Assembly: GCA_041914785.1 (NCBI GenBank) | Contig: JAYSCT010000006.1 | Span: 1-64,000 of the forward strand | Length of the DNA stretch: 64,000 bases | Source of the DNA: Pelomonas sp041914785 | GTDB taxonomy: Bacteria > Pseudomonadota > Gammaproteobacteria > Burkholderiales > Burkholderiaceae_C | Direction: 5' to 3' | Shown: positions 44,757 to 53,762 of the stretch, one piece after another | Layout: each line of letters starts with the position of its first letter | Numbering within the stretch: the first letter of the stretch is position 1 | Program-made: the position numbers and the translations under genes | Notes under the pieces: generated by a model | What the model saw: only the letters and a program-made list of their open reading frames with translations | Told to the model about the DNA's origin: nothing | Database searches by the model: none

Positions 44757-45523
44757 ACCTGACCGCCCCTACCGCCGTCGTGGCCGAGGACGAAGCCGCG
44801 CTGCGCGGCGAACTGGTCGAGCAGCTGGAGCGGCTGTGGCCCGAGCTGAGCATCGTCGGTGAGGCCGCCGACGGCCTGGAGGCGCTGCGGCTGCTGGACC
44901 AGCACCGCCCCGACATCCTGTTCCTGGACATCGAGATGCCCGGCGCCACCGGGCTGGACGTGGCCCGCCAGGTCAGCGGCCGCAGCCACGTGGTGTTCGT
45001 GACCGCCTACGACCAGTACGCTGTCGCCGCGTTCGACCAGGGCGCCGTGGACTACCTGCTCAAGCCGCTGGCCGCCGCGCGGCTGTTCACGGCCATCTCG
45101 CGGCTGAAGGCCCGGCTGGGCCAGGGCCAGCCGCCGGCGCCGCTGGGCGGCGTGCTGGAGCAGCTCAGCGCGCGCCCCGTGCCGTCGGCGGCGCGCGCGC
45201 CGCTGCGCTGGATCAACGCGTCGGTGGGCCAGACGCTGCGCCTCATCACGGTGGACGAGGTGATGTTCTTCCAGAGCGACAACAAGTACACGCGGCTGGC
45301 GCTGAAGGACGGCGAGGCGCTGATCCGCAAGCCGCTGAAGGAGCTCATCGACGAGCTGGACCCGCAGCAGTTCTGGCAGATCCACCGGTCGACGCTGGTG
45401 AACGTGAACGCGGTGGCCAGCGTGAGCCGCGACTTCCGCGGGCGCATGCAGATCAAGCTGAAGCACGGCAGCGAGACGCTGCTGGTGGCGGAGAGTTGTG
45501 CGCATCTGTTCAGGCAGATGTAG
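44753..45523 (+). CDS. LytTR-family response regulator
   Basis: A 256-residue regulator with an N-terminal receiver (AEDE at 11-14, phospho-acceptor D59 in LFLDIEMPG, lysine in YLLKPLAAAR) and a C-terminal LytTR DNA-binding domain (about 150-256). The latter includes EVMFFQSDNKYTRL, LDPQQFWQIHRSTLVNVNAV and a final basic beta-rich stretch. It overlaps the pseudo-kinase gene by four bases, so the two are co-translated. The intact LytS-type kinase at 42422-43519 is the likely phosphate donor. Targets unknown. Confidence 0.9.
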   Translation: MNLTAPTAVVAEDEAALRGELVEQLERLWPELSIVGEAADGLEALRLLDQHRPDILFLDIEMPGATGLDVARQVSGRSHVVFVTAYDQYAVAAFDQGAVDYLLKPLAAARLFTAISRLKARLGQGQPPAPLGGVLEQLSARPVPSAARAPLRWINASVGQTLRLITVDEVMFFQSDNKYTRLALKDGEALIRKPLKELIDELDPQQFWQIHRSTLVNVNAVASVSRDFRGRMQIKLKHGSETLLVAESCAHLFRQM

Positions 45524-45616
45524 CCGCCGCCGGGGCTGTCGAGGGGCTTTACACGGCCGCGAGCGCCGCGCCGGGAAACCTTGGCAAGTCGATGATTCAC
45601 AAGGATTTTTCTCGGC

Positions 45617-45632
45617 AGGCCCGCAATTTGCT
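45617..45632 (+). promoter_or_regulatory. candidate sigma-54 promoter for the PEP-CTERM gene
   Basis: AGGCCCGCAATTTGCT matches TGGCACG-N4-TTGCW at all but two positions, with GG and GC ten bases apart as required. A start of transcription near 45643 would give a leader of about 20 bases before the ATG at 45665. PEP-CTERM genes in related bacteria are known to depend on RpoN with the PrsK/PrsR system. Confidence 0.5.
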
Positions 45633-45664
45633 GGCTGCCGCCCCGTCACTCAACGAGGGTCACC

Positions 45665-46300
45665 ATGTCCGCCACGCACCTGCTTCGCAACAGCCTCTCC
45701 GCGCTCGCGATGTCCGTCGCCTTCGTGGCCAGCGTCCAAGCGGCGCCCATCCTCGGTCTGTTCGGCACCGGGCTGAACGCCGCTGGCAACCCACAGGCCG
45801 GCGCGGGTGTCGACGCCCACTACTTCCTGCAGCCCACCGGCGGCCCCGTCATCGTGCGCACCGGCCTGCCGGGCACGTACGCCCCCAACAGCGCCACCTC
45901 GCAGTGGGTTTGGGCCCAGGCCGACGGCCTGCCGGCCCTGACGACGCTGACCTTCCGCACCACCTTCGATCTCACCGGGCTGGACGCCACCACCGCCCTG
46001 ATCAACGGCCTCTGGGGCGCCGACAACACCGGTGTCGACATCCTGCTGAACGGCACCAGCACCGGCATCGCGCTGACCGGATCGCCGATCAGCAACTTCT
46101 CCTCGCTGCACGCCTTCAGCATCAGCAGCGGCTTCGTGGCCGGCCTCAACACGCTGGAGTTCGTCATCCAGGATGTGGGCACCGTCGGCGCCTTCCGCGC
46201 CGAGTTGAGCGGCACGGCGAACGAACTGCCCGAGCCCGCCAGCCTGGCGCTGGCCGGCCTGGGCTTGCTGGGCCTGCGCCTGGCCCGCCGCCGCGGCTGA
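45665..46300 (+). CDS. PEP-CTERM sorting-domain protein
   Basis: A 211-residue exported protein with a signal peptide (cleaved about VQA-AP) and a classical C-terminal PEP-CTERM tail: ELPEPASLALAGLGLLGL, then LARRRG. The tail directs processing by exosortase EpsH/XrtA and export to the outside of bacteria that make exopolysaccharide. The middle is Thr/Ser/Gly-rich and beta-like with several Asn residues, as in other surface proteins of this class. No exosortase gene is in the window. The RpoN-type promoter candidate upstream fits the known control of the class. Confidence 0.88.
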   Translation: MSATHLLRNSLSALAMSVAFVASVQAAPILGLFGTGLNAAGNPQAGAGVDAHYFLQPTGGPVIVRTGLPGTYAPNSATSQWVWAQADGLPALTTLTFRTTFDLTGLDATTALINGLWGADNTGVDILLNGTSTGIALTGSPISNFSSLHAFSISSGFVAGLNTLEFVIQDVGTVGAFRAELSGTANELPEPASLALAGLGLLGLRLARRRG

Positions 46301-46394
46301 TCCGGGCACCCGTCCCGGCATTGCCCAGCCCGACACCGCCGGGCCTTGTCGCGGCGGGGCCGCGGTGGCCTGCAGGCAGCAGGCATGATCCGTC

Positions 46395-47480
46395 ATGCCC
46401 AGCCCTACCCCACTGCGCGGCGCCAGCCGCCTCGCCATCGACGCCGTCACCGGCGTGACCAACCTCGTCGAGGCCATGCACGCCGAGATCACGCGCCTGC
46501 CGCTGACGGCGCCGCGTGAGCGCACCACCGGCATCACCGGCCTGGTCTACCGCAGCGTGCGCGGCGTGACGCGCCTGGTGGGCGGCGGGCTGGACCTGGC
46601 GCTCGGCGCGCTGGCACCGCTGCTCGACCGGGCAGACACACAACACGCCAGCGCCGCGCAAGCCGCCCTGAACGGCGTGCTGGGCGACTACCTCGAAGCC
46701 ACCGCCAACCCGCTCGCCACGCCCATGACGCTGCACCCGCTCGTCGACGGCGCGAGCGGCCCGGCGCTGGTGTTCCTGCACGGCCTGGGCATGAACGAGG
46801 CGCAGTGGCGGCGCGACGGCGCCGACTTCCCCGCCGCCCTCGCCGCGCTGGGCTACCGGCCGCTGGGCCTGCGCTACAACACCGGCCGCAACATCTGGCG
46901 CAACGGCGCCGAACTCGCCAGGCTGCTGGACACCGTGCCCGGCCCCATCACGCTGCTGGGCCACAGCATGGGCGGCCTGGTCGCCCGCAGCGCCATCGCG
47001 CAGGCACGCGGCCGCCGCTGGCCCAGGCGACTGCAGGCGCTCGTCACGCTGGGCACGCCGCACCTGGGCGCACCGCTGGAACGCGGCGGGCAGCAGGTGC
47101 AGCAGCTGCTGGCCGTCAGCGCCTACTCGCGCCCGCTCGCCGCGCTGGCGGCGCGCCGCAGCGCCGGCATCCGCGACCTGCGCCACGCCAGCCTGCTCGA
47201 AGCCGATGCCGACGCCGGCAGGGCCAGCCGCCTGCCGCTGCCCGCTGGCGTGCCCTGCTACGCCGTCGCGGCCACCACGGCGAAGCGGCCCACCGGCGCG
47301 CCCGCGCGCTGGCTGGGCGACGGCCTGGTGCCCGTGGCCAGCGCGCTGGGCCAGCACCGCGAGGCCGCGCGCCGGCTGACGTTCACCGACACCGCCGTCT
47401 TCACCGGCCTGGGCCACCTGGCGCTGCAGACCGACGCGGCCGTGCTGCAGCAACTGAGGGACTGGCTGAAGCCGGCTTGA
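46395..47480 (+). CDS. alpha/beta hydrolase (lipase/esterase-like)
   Basis: A 361-residue protein with an N-terminal helical extension of about 120 residues, then a hydrolase domain. The oxyanion loop is LVFLHGLGMNE, the nucleophile elbow GHSMGG, the acid probably the D of GDGLVPVAS and the histidine in GLGHLAL. TLGTPHLGAPLERGG is typical of triacylglycerol-lipase/PGAP1-like folds. No signal peptide is present, so it is probably cytoplasmic. It could be a lipid or polyester hydrolase. The next gene starts soon after the stop on the same strand. Confidence 0.85.
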   Translation: MPSPTPLRGASRLAIDAVTGVTNLVEAMHAEITRLPLTAPRERTTGITGLVYRSVRGVTRLVGGGLDLALGALAPLLDRADTQHASAAQAALNGVLGDYLEATANPLATPMTLHPLVDGASGPALVFLHGLGMNEAQWRRDGADFPAALAALGYRPLGLRYNTGRNIWRNGAELARLLDTVPGPITLLGHSMGGLVARSAIAQARGRRWPRRLQALVTLGTPHLGAPLERGGQQVQQLLAVSAYSRPLAALAARRSAGIRDLRHASLLEADADAGRASRLPLPAGVPCYAVAATTAKRPTGAPARWLGDGLVPVASALGQHREAARRLTFTDTAVFTGLGHLALQTDAAVLQQLRDWLKPA

Positions 47481-47521
47481 GCTTCATGCCCATGTCGCGC
47501 ACTGCGGCTAACGTCCGCACC

Positions 47522-48583
47522 ATGCCGCTCGCCCCGCTGAAGCCCCCGCCCCGCCCGCGCCCCGCCGCACTGCTGGACCTGCCGCCCGACTGGCTGGGCT
47601 GGGTGGCCGACAACCGGCTCTGGAACTGCTCGCCCGCCTCCATGCTCGACACGATGACAGCCGCCGGGCTGGATCCGTCCACCTGCATGGCCGCCATCGA
47701 GCAGATCGAGCAGGACCCGGTGTTCCAGGCCGCCCGCCGCCACCAGCAGCTGCTGCGCAAGCTGGAGTCCGTCGTCGGCAACCTGCAGCAGCTGTGGCAG
47801 GGCGACCCGGGCTATGGCGTCATCGAGAAGCGCCGCGGCGTGTCGCGCGACGAGTTCATCGCCCGCTACGTGCGCGGCTGCCGCCCGGTCGTGCTGACGG
47901 ACATCGCCGAGGACTGGCCCGCCATGGGCCGCTGGTCGCCGGCGGACCTGCGCGAGCGCTTCGGCCACCTGGACGTGGACGTGCAGGTGGGCCGCAACAC
48001 CGACACGCTGTTCGAGCAGAACAAGGAGAAGCTGCGCCAGCGCATGAAGGTGGCCGCGTTCGTCGACCTCGTCGTCAGCGGCGGCGCCACCAACGACCAC
48101 TACCTGACGGCCAACGACGAGATGATGCGCCGCCCCGAGTTCCTGCCGCTGCTGCAGGACATCGGCCGCATGCCGCCCCTCTGCGACCCGGCGCTGCTGC
48201 ACACGGCGGCGTCGTTCTGGTTCGGCCCGGCCGGCACGCGCACGCCGCTGCACCACGACACGCTGATGCTGTTCCACACCCAGGTCGTCGGTCGCAAGCG
48301 CTGGCGCTTCGTGTCGCCGCTGCAGACGCCGCTGCTCTACAACCGCATGGGCGTCTACAGCCCCATCGACCTGGACGCGCCGGACCTGCAGCGCTACCCG
48401 CTGCTACGCGACGCACAGGTGCTGGAGGTGGTGCTGGAGCCGGGCGACACGCTGTTCCTGCCGCTGGGCTGGTGGCACCAGGTCAGCTCGCTGGAACTGA
48501 GCATGTCGTTCTCGTACACCAACTTCGCGGCCGACGTGCCCAACCAGTTCAGCTACGTGAACCCCAGCATCGGCAACTGGTGA
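47522..48583 (+). CDS. JmjC/cupin-like Fe(II) oxygenase-type protein
   Basis: A 353-residue protein with a cupin_8/JmjC domain. The iron-ligand set is H244-x-D246 (TPLHHDTLMLFH) and H319 (LGWWHQVSS), with the 2-oxoglutarate-side basic residues in VVGRKRWRF. The N-terminal 100 residues are helical and Pro-rich at the start. Proteins of this type hydroxylate amino-acid side chains in proteins or small molecules; the substrate here is unknown. ATGs at 47486 and 47492 are also in frame and none has a clear ribosome site, so the start is uncertain. Confidence 0.82.
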   Translation: MPLAPLKPPPRPRPAALLDLPPDWLGWVADNRLWNCSPASMLDTMTAAGLDPSTCMAAIEQIEQDPVFQAARRHQQLLRKLESVVGNLQQLWQGDPGYGVIEKRRGVSRDEFIARYVRGCRPVVLTDIAEDWPAMGRWSPADLRERFGHLDVDVQVGRNTDTLFEQNKEKLRQRMKVAAFVDLVVSGGATNDHYLTANDEMMRRPEFLPLLQDIGRMPPLCDPALLHTAASFWFGPAGTRTPLHHDTLMLFHTQVVGRKRWRFVSPLQTPLLYNRMGVYSPIDLDAPDLQRYPLLRDAQVLEVVLEPGDTLFLPLGWWHQVSSLELSMSFSYTNFAADVPNQFSYVNPSIGNW

Positions 48584-48663
48584 CGGGCCACGCGCCGGCT
48601 TGACGGACGTCAAGGCGGCGCGATGCGGGCGGCGGGACGATGGCTTCGCTCAAGGAGGCCCCC

Positions 48664-49251
48664 ATGACCCGCCGCATCGTGCTGATCCAGGCCCACCCGG
48701 ACGCCGATGGCGGCCACCTCTGCCACGCGCTGGCGCAGGCCTATGCCGACGGCGCGCGCGAGGCGGGCCATGAGGTGCGCGTCATCGACGTGGGCCGGCT
48801 CGACTTCCCGCTGCTGCGCTCGCAGAAGGACTGGCTGGACGGCGAGGTGCCCGCGTCGCTCAGGCCGGCGCAGGACGACATCCGCTGGGCCCAGCACCTG
48901 GTGTTCTTCTTCCCGCTGTGGCTGGGCGACATGCCGGCGCTGCTGAAGGGCTTTCTGGAGCAGATCGCGCGGCGCGGCTTCGCGTTCGAGCCGGTGGAAG
49001 GCAACCCGCTGGGCCGCAAGCTGCTGACCGGCCGCTCGGCGCGCGTCATCGTCACGATGGGCATGCCGGCGCTGGTTTACCGCTGGATCTTCCGCGCGCA
49101 TTCGCTGCGCTCGCTGGAACGCAACATCCTCGGCTTCGTCGGCATCGGCCCCGTCCACGAAACGCTGGTGGGCGGCGTGGACGGCCTGGGCGATGCCGGC
49201 GTGGCGCGCTGGCTGGACGAGATGTCCGAGCTGGGCCTGCGCGGCGACTAA
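48664..49251 (+). CDS. NAD(P)H:quinone oxidoreductase-like flavoprotein
   Basis: A 195-residue protein of the flavodoxin-like fold (NQO1/MdaB/KefF group). It has an N-terminal beta-alpha unit RIVLIQAHPDADGGHLCHAL, then FPLWLGDMPALLKGFLEQIARRGFAF for the FMN/FAD-binding loop and quinone site, and VTMGMPALVYRW. The AAGGAGG site is five bases ahead of the ATG at 48664, so an in-frame ATG eight codons upstream was rejected. Such enzymes reduce quinones with NADPH in a two-electron step. It precedes a molybdopterin oxidoreductase on the same strand, without an obvious joint pathway. Confidence 0.8.
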   Translation: MTRRIVLIQAHPDADGGHLCHALAQAYADGAREAGHEVRVIDVGRLDFPLLRSQKDWLDGEVPASLRPAQDDIRWAQHLVFFFPLWLGDMPALLKGFLEQIARRGFAFEPVEGNPLGRKLLTGRSARVIVTMGMPALVYRWIFRAHSLRSLERNILGFVGIGPVHETLVGGVDGLGDAGVARWLDEMSELGLRGD

Positions 49252-49332
49252 CCGTCGCCTGCGCGACGGGCGCGCGGCGGGCGCCACGGCTAAGCTGGCT
49301 GGTTCAAAAAGAACCGCGCCAGGAGACACGCC

Positions 49333-51537
49333 ATGCCCGACAGCCACTACCGCATCTGCCCCTTGTGCGAGGCCTGCTGCGGGCTGGAAGTGAAGACCGA
49401 CGGCGCCAAGGTCATCGCCATCCGCGGCGCCGAGAAGGACGTGTTCAGCCACGGCTACCTGTGCCCCAAGGGCGTCAGCCTGAAGGACCTGCACGAAGAC
49501 CCCGACCGCCTGCGCACGCCACTCATCAAGCGCGATGGCGTCTTCGTCGAGGCGACGTGGGACGAGGCCTTCGCCGAGATCGAACACCGTCTGCTGCCGC
49601 TGCGCGAGCGGCACGGCGCCGACGCGGTGGCACTGACCATCGGCAACCCGGCCGCGCACAAGGTCAGCCTGCTGGCCTACACGCCGCGGCTCGTGAAGTC
49701 GCTGGCCACGCGCAACGTGATGAGCGCCTCCACGCTGGACCAGATGCCCAAGCAGCTCAGCAGCGCGCTGATGTTCGGCCACTGGCTGTCCATCCCGCTG
49801 CCGGACATCGAGCGCTGCGACTATCTGCTCATCCTGGGCGGCAACCCCATGGTCAGCAACGGCAGCCTGTGGACCGTGCCCGACTACCGCGGCAAGGCCA
49901 AGGCCATGCGCGCGCGCGGCGGGCGCATCGTCGTCGTCGACCCGCGCCGCAGCGAGACGGCCGCGGCCGCCGACGAGCACCTGCCCATCCGCCCCGGCGC
50001 CGACGCGCTGCTGCTGGCCGGCATCGCCTACACGCTGTTCGACGAAGGGCTGGTGAACCTGGGCCGGCTGGCCGAGCACATCAACGGGCTGGACGACGCG
50101 CGCGCCGCCGTGCAGCCCTTCGCGCCCGAGGTGACGGCCGCCGGCTGCGGCATCCCGGCGGAGACACAGCGCCGCCTTGCCCGCGAGCTGGCTGCCGCGC
50201 CACGGGCTGCCGTCTATGGCCGCATCGGCACCTGCACGACGCGCTTCGGCACGGTGAACTCGTGGCTGGTGGACCTCATCAACGTGCTGACCGGCCACCT
50301 CGACCGCGAGGGCGGCGCGATGTTCGCGAAGGCCGCCGCGTTCGCGCCCAACACGCAAGGCCAGCCCGGCCGCGGCAAGGGCGTGACGACGGGCCGGCGC
50401 AGCAGTCGCGTGTCCGGCGCGCCGGAAATCTACGGCGAGCTGCCCATCACCGTGCTCGCGGAAGAGATCGAGACCCCTGGCGACGGCCAGGTCAAGGCGC
50501 TCATCACCATCGCCAGCAACCCGGTGCTGTCGGCCCCCGGCGGCCCGCGCCTGGCGAAGGCGCTGGAAGGCCTGGACTTCATGCTGAGCCTGGACATCTA
50601 CGTCAACGAGACGACGCGCCATGCCGACGTGATCCTGCCGGGCCTGTCGCCGCTGGAAGACCTGCACTTCGACGTCGCCTTCCCGCAGCTCAGCCACCGC
50701 AACCACGCGCGCTTCTCCGGCCCGGTGTTCGACGCCGCGCCCGGCACGCCGCAGGAGTGGCAGACCATCCTGCGCCTGTGCGCGCTGCTGGAAGGCCGCG
50801 GCCTGGGCGTGGACGTGGCGCAGCTGGACGACGAGGCCATCGCCGCCGACGTGCGCCGCTTCGCCGGCGACCAGACGCCCGCCCTCCTGGCCGCGCTGGA
50901 CCCGTGGCGCGGGCCCGAGCGCCTCATCGACCTGCAGCTGCGCGTGGGCCCCTATGGCGACCAGTTCGGTCGCCGGCCCGACGGCCTGACCCTGAAGAAG
51001 GTGAAGGCCGCCAGCACGGTGGACGGCGGCGGCGTGGACCTGGGCGCGCTGGTGCCCCGCATCCCGGAAGTGCTGCGCACGCCCAGCGGCAAGATAGAAC
51101 TGGCGCCGCCCAGCATCCTGGCCGACCTGGCGCAGGTGAAGGCCGAGCCGGCGCCCGAATTCAGCCTCATCGGCCGCCGCGACACGCGCTCCGGCAACAG
51201 CTGGATGCACAACCTGCCCATCCTGGCCAAGGGGCCGGAACGCTGCACGCTGCTCGTCAACCCCGGCGACGCCGACCGGCTGGGCCTGGCCGAGTTCGCG
51301 CGCGTGAAGAGTGCCGTGGGCGAGCTGGTCGCGCGCGTCGAGCGCAGCGCCGACATGAGCCCCGGCGTGGTGAGCCTGCCGCACGGCTGGGGACACGACC
51401 TGGCCGGCGTGCAGCTGGGCGTGGCCCGCGAGCGGCCCGGCGTGAACATGAACGCGCTGCTGGACGACGCGGCGCGCGACCCGCTGTCCGGCAACGCCGT
51501 GCTGAGCGGCGTGGCCGTGGAGATCACTGCCCCTTGA
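49333..51537 (+). CDS. molybdopterin oxidoreductase with N-terminal 4Fe-4S motif
   Basis: A 734-residue enzyme of the DMSO-reductase superfamily. The N-terminal iron-sulfur cysteines are C9, C12, C16 and C44 (CPLCEACC...YLCPKG). The body shows ILGGNPMVSNGSLWT and VVVDPRRSETAAAADEHLPIRPGADALLL, the usual bis-MGD-binding order, and a C-terminal molydopterin-dinucleotide domain (RSGNSWMHNLP, PHGWGHDLAGV). No signal peptide is present, so it is cytoplasmic. The residue at the molybdenum-ligand position is not clearly cysteine. The closest style is the formate dehydrogenase-like/BisC group; the substrate is unknown. Its 3' end overlaps the convergent LytTR gene by 14 bases. Confidence 0.88.
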   Translation: MPDSHYRICPLCEACCGLEVKTDGAKVIAIRGAEKDVFSHGYLCPKGVSLKDLHEDPDRLRTPLIKRDGVFVEATWDEAFAEIEHRLLPLRERHGADAVALTIGNPAAHKVSLLAYTPRLVKSLATRNVMSASTLDQMPKQLSSALMFGHWLSIPLPDIERCDYLLILGGNPMVSNGSLWTVPDYRGKAKAMRARGGRIVVVDPRRSETAAAADEHLPIRPGADALLLAGIAYTLFDEGLVNLGRLAEHINGLDDARAAVQPFAPEVTAAGCGIPAETQRRLARELAAAPRAAVYGRIGTCTTRFGTVNSWLVDLINVLTGHLDREGGAMFAKAAAFAPNTQGQPGRGKGVTTGRRSSRVSGAPEIYGELPITVLAEEIETPGDGQVKALITIASNPVLSAPGGPRLAKALEGLDFMLSLDIYVNETTRHADVILPGLSPLEDLHFDVAFPQLSHRNHARFSGPVFDAAPGTPQEWQTILRLCALLEGRGLGVDVAQLDDEAIAADVRRFAGDQTPALLAALDPWRGPERLIDLQLRVGPYGDQFGRRPDGLTLKKVKAASTVDGGGVDLGALVPRIPEVLRTPSGKIELAPPSILADLAQVKAEPAPEFSLIGRRDTRSGNSWMHNLPILAKGPERCTLLVNPGDADRLGLAEFARVKSAVGELVARVERSADMSPGVVSLPHGWGHDLAGVQLGVARERPGVNMNALLDDAARDPLSGNAVLSGVAVEITAP

Positions 51538-52288
51538 ACAGGCCCTGGAAGGGGCGCGACACGGTCAACACGTCCGGCGACCCGCGCAGCCGCAGCACCA
51601 TGCCGCCGTCGTCGTCGCGCACGGCGCTGGCGATCTGCGCGCTGGCGACGACGACGGAGCGGTGCACCTGCTGGAAGCGCGCCGGGTCCAGCTGCGCGAT
51701 GAGGTCCTTCAGCGGCGTGCGCAGCAGCGCGTCACGCTGCTGGCCGGCTTCCAGGTAGACGACGCGGGTGTAGCGCGCGTCGGACTCGAAGTAGACGACG
51801 TCGTCGACGCGGATCAGCCGCACCTCCTTGCCCACGCCTGCCTGCAGCGTGTCGGGCCAGGCCGGGCGGCGCTGCTGCGCGGCCAGCTGCTCCAGCAGCT
51901 GCTGCAGCGCGCCGGCCGCCGGCGCCGGGCGCTGCAGGCGCTCGCGCAGCCGCGTCACGGTCTGCGCCAGCCGGGCCGGGTCCAGCGGCTTGACGAGGTA
52001 GTCCACCGCGCCGGCGTCGAAGGCCTGCAGCGCATGGTCGCCGTAGGCCGTCACGAACACCACCGCGCTGCGGCCGGCGATGCGCCGCGCCACGTCGATG
52101 CCCGACAGCCCCGGCATGCGGATGTCCAGGAAGCACACGTCGGGCTCGTGCGCCAGCCACTGGTCCCACGCGTCGGCGCCATGCTGAGCCTGGGCCACGA
52201 TCTGCGCGTCGGGCCAGGCCTGGGCCAGCGCGTCGGCCAGCTGTTCGCGGGGCGCGGGTTCGTCGTCAGCGATCAGCAGCCGGGTCAT
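51524..52288 (-). CDS. LytTR-family response regulator (second system)
   Basis: A 254-residue regulator with the receiver acidic cluster at 7-10 (IADDE), phospho-acceptor D55 (CFLDIRMPG) and lysine in YLVKPLDPA. The C-terminal LytTR domain contains DDVVYFESDARYTRV and LDPARFQQVHRSVVV. It is transcribed after and overlaps by four bases the LytS-type kinase 52285-53448, so they form a clear two-component pair. Its last codons overlap the end of the molybdopterin oxidoreductase gene on the other strand. Confidence 0.9.
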   Translation of the reverse strand: MTRLLIADDEPAPREQLADALAQAWPDAQIVAQAQHGADAWDQWLAHEPDVCFLDIRMPGLSGIDVARRIAGRSAVVFVTAYGDHALQAFDAGAVDYLVKPLDPARLAQTVTRLRERLQRPAPAAGALQQLLEQLAAQQRRPAWPDTLQAGVGKEVRLIRVDDVVYFESDARYTRVVYLEAGQQRDALLRTPLKDLIAQLDPARFQQVHRSVVVASAQIASAVRDDDGGMVLRLRGSPDVLTVSRPFQGLFKGQ

Positions 52289-53448
52289 GGCGACACCTCG
52301 ATCTCGGCCCGTGTGCCGCCCTCGGCGCGGCGCTGCAGCGTGAAGCGGGCGCGGTCGCCGAAGTGGTGCTTCAGTCGCAGCCGCACGTTGGCCAGGCCCA
52401 CGTCGTCGGCCGCATCATGGGCCAGCCCCAGGCCATCGTCGTCCACGCGCAGCCACCAGCGGCCATCGGGCTCGCGGCCGGCCTGCACCTGCAGGCGTCC
52501 GTCGCCGATCTTGGGCTCCAGGCCGTGCTCGACGGCGTTCTCCACCAGCGTCAGCAGCAGGCCCGGCGGCAGCGGCTCGGCGGCCAGCTCCGGCGCAATG
52601 AGCACCTCGCCCTGGACGCGGCCGTCCAGCCGCGCGGCCAGGATGGCGAGGTAGTGGCGCACCGCCTGAGCCTCGTCGGCCAGCGTGACCGTGGCGCGGC
52701 CCAGCAGCTCGGTGCTGCGGCGCAGGAATCCGGTCAGCTCGCGCAGCAGCGGGCCGGCGCGGTCGTCGCGGCGGTCCACCCAATGCTGCAGCGTAGCCAG
52801 CGTGTTGAAGACGAAGTGCGGGTGGATCTGCGCCTGCAGCAACCGCAGGTCGGCCTCCGCAGCGGCGCGGGCGGCGGCATCGCGCTCGGCCAGCAACTGC
52901 AGCCGCGACAGCTGCCTCTCCCGCGCGCTGCGGCCGGCGCGCGCCACGCCGGTCAGCAACAGCGCGAAGCTCAGTGCCAGTGGCACCAGCGTCGTGGCCG
53001 AGGCCTGCAGCGACGACAGCGCCTGGCCCAGGTCGAAGCCGCGCCCGGCGAACCCGCGGCCGACGTTCAGGCCGGCCAGCATCGCAGCGAAGCCCAGCAC
53101 CATGCCGCCCATGAAGCCGCCCACCACGCGCCCGGGCCGCTGCTGCGGCCGCAGCCACACGCCCAGCAGCGCAACGCTCAGACCCACCATGATGGTGGCG
53201 GCCACGCCCAGCGATGGCCCCCAGCCCATGCCGCGGCCATGCAGCCAGGCCGCGCCGCCCAGCAGGCACAGCAGCCAGCCGGCCCAGGCCGTCAGGCCCT
53301 GGCGGGAGTAGAGGTAGACGTCGATCAGCTCGACGCGCTCGCGCAGCATCGGGTCCTGCCGGCCGAAGCGCTCGTAGTACGGCAGCGCCCAGCGGTAGTA
53401 GGCGCGCTGGAAGCGGTTGCCGTGGGCGAGGGGGTTGGGGGTGTCCAT
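52285..53448 (-). CDS. LytS/YehU-type sensor histidine kinase (second system)
   Basis: A 387-residue kinase with four hydrophobic segments between about 52 and 168, a coiled coil and a His_kinase domain with phospho-acceptor H211 (LLQAQIHPHFVFNTLATL). The HATPase motifs are intact (LVENAVEHGLEPK, DDDGLGL, GLANVRLRLKHHFG). The start MDTPNPLAHGN at 53448 was taken, and the open extension upstream looks like non-coding Arg-rich sequence. It pairs with the overlapping LytTR regulator. The upstream gap to the c-di-GMP riboswitch is about 170 bases and divergent. Confidence 0.9.
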   Translation of the reverse strand: MDTPNPLAHGNRFQRAYYRWALPYYERFGRQDPMLRERVELIDVYLYSRQGLTAWAGWLLCLLGGAAWLHGRGMGWGPSLGVAATIMVGLSVALLGVWLRPQQRPGRVVGGFMGGMVLGFAAMLAGLNVGRGFAGRGFDLGQALSSLQASATTLVPLALSFALLLTGVARAGRSARERQLSRLQLLAERDAAARAAAEADLRLLQAQIHPHFVFNTLATLQHWVDRRDDRAGPLLRELTGFLRRSTELLGRATVTLADEAQAVRHYLAILAARLDGRVQGEVLIAPELAAEPLPPGLLLTLVENAVEHGLEPKIGDGRLQVQAGREPDGRWWLRVDDDGLGLAHDAADDVGLANVRLRLKHHFGDRARFTLQRRAEGGTRAEIEVSP

Positions 53449-53614
53449 GGCCGGCACTCTAGGCGCGACCGCGGCGGGGCTGCTGCGGCGGCGGGCGAAA
53501 CGCCGCCGCACCCGCACGAAGTGCGTCGCGGCGCGCACGAGACGCGTCGGATGTCACGGCCGCGCGCGGCCGCGCTGTGCACGGCGGCCGGCCGCCACCC
53601 TAGACTCCAAACGT

Positions 53615-53710
53615 TTTCAACCCTGAGGGCAAACCCGTCGAAAGGCGGGGACGCAAAGCTTCCGGCCTACCGCGCGCTGCATCCGCAGCCGCCATGGCAG
53701 CGGGGCCGCC
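53615..53710 (+). promoter_or_regulatory. cyclic di-GMP-I (GEMM-I) riboswitch
   Basis: The conserved core is nearly consensus. GAGGGCAAACC is followed by a stem capped by CGAAAG (GAAA tetraloop), then GGGACGCAAAGC, TCCGGCCTA, and a second stem ending GGCAGCGGGGCCGCC. This is the order seen in class I c-di-GMP riboswitches. The next feature is a hairpin (53710-53727) and then the ATG of a sedolisin lipoprotein at 53763. The switch therefore ties expression of that exported protease to the intracellular c-di-GMP level; whether it acts as ON or OFF cannot be read with confidence. Confidence 0.88.
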
Positions 53711-53727
53711 AAGACCGCCGGGTCTTG
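53710..53727 (+). terminator. hairpin in the riboswitch expression platform
   Basis: Arms CAAGACC / GGTCTTG enclose a GCCG loop directly after the aptamer. No long T-run follows, so it may be a weak terminator or a stem controlling access to the ribosome site ahead of 53763. Confidence 0.45.
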
Positions 53728-53762
53728 CCGGGCGTGGCCCTCGCCTGCACGAGTTTCCGGCC

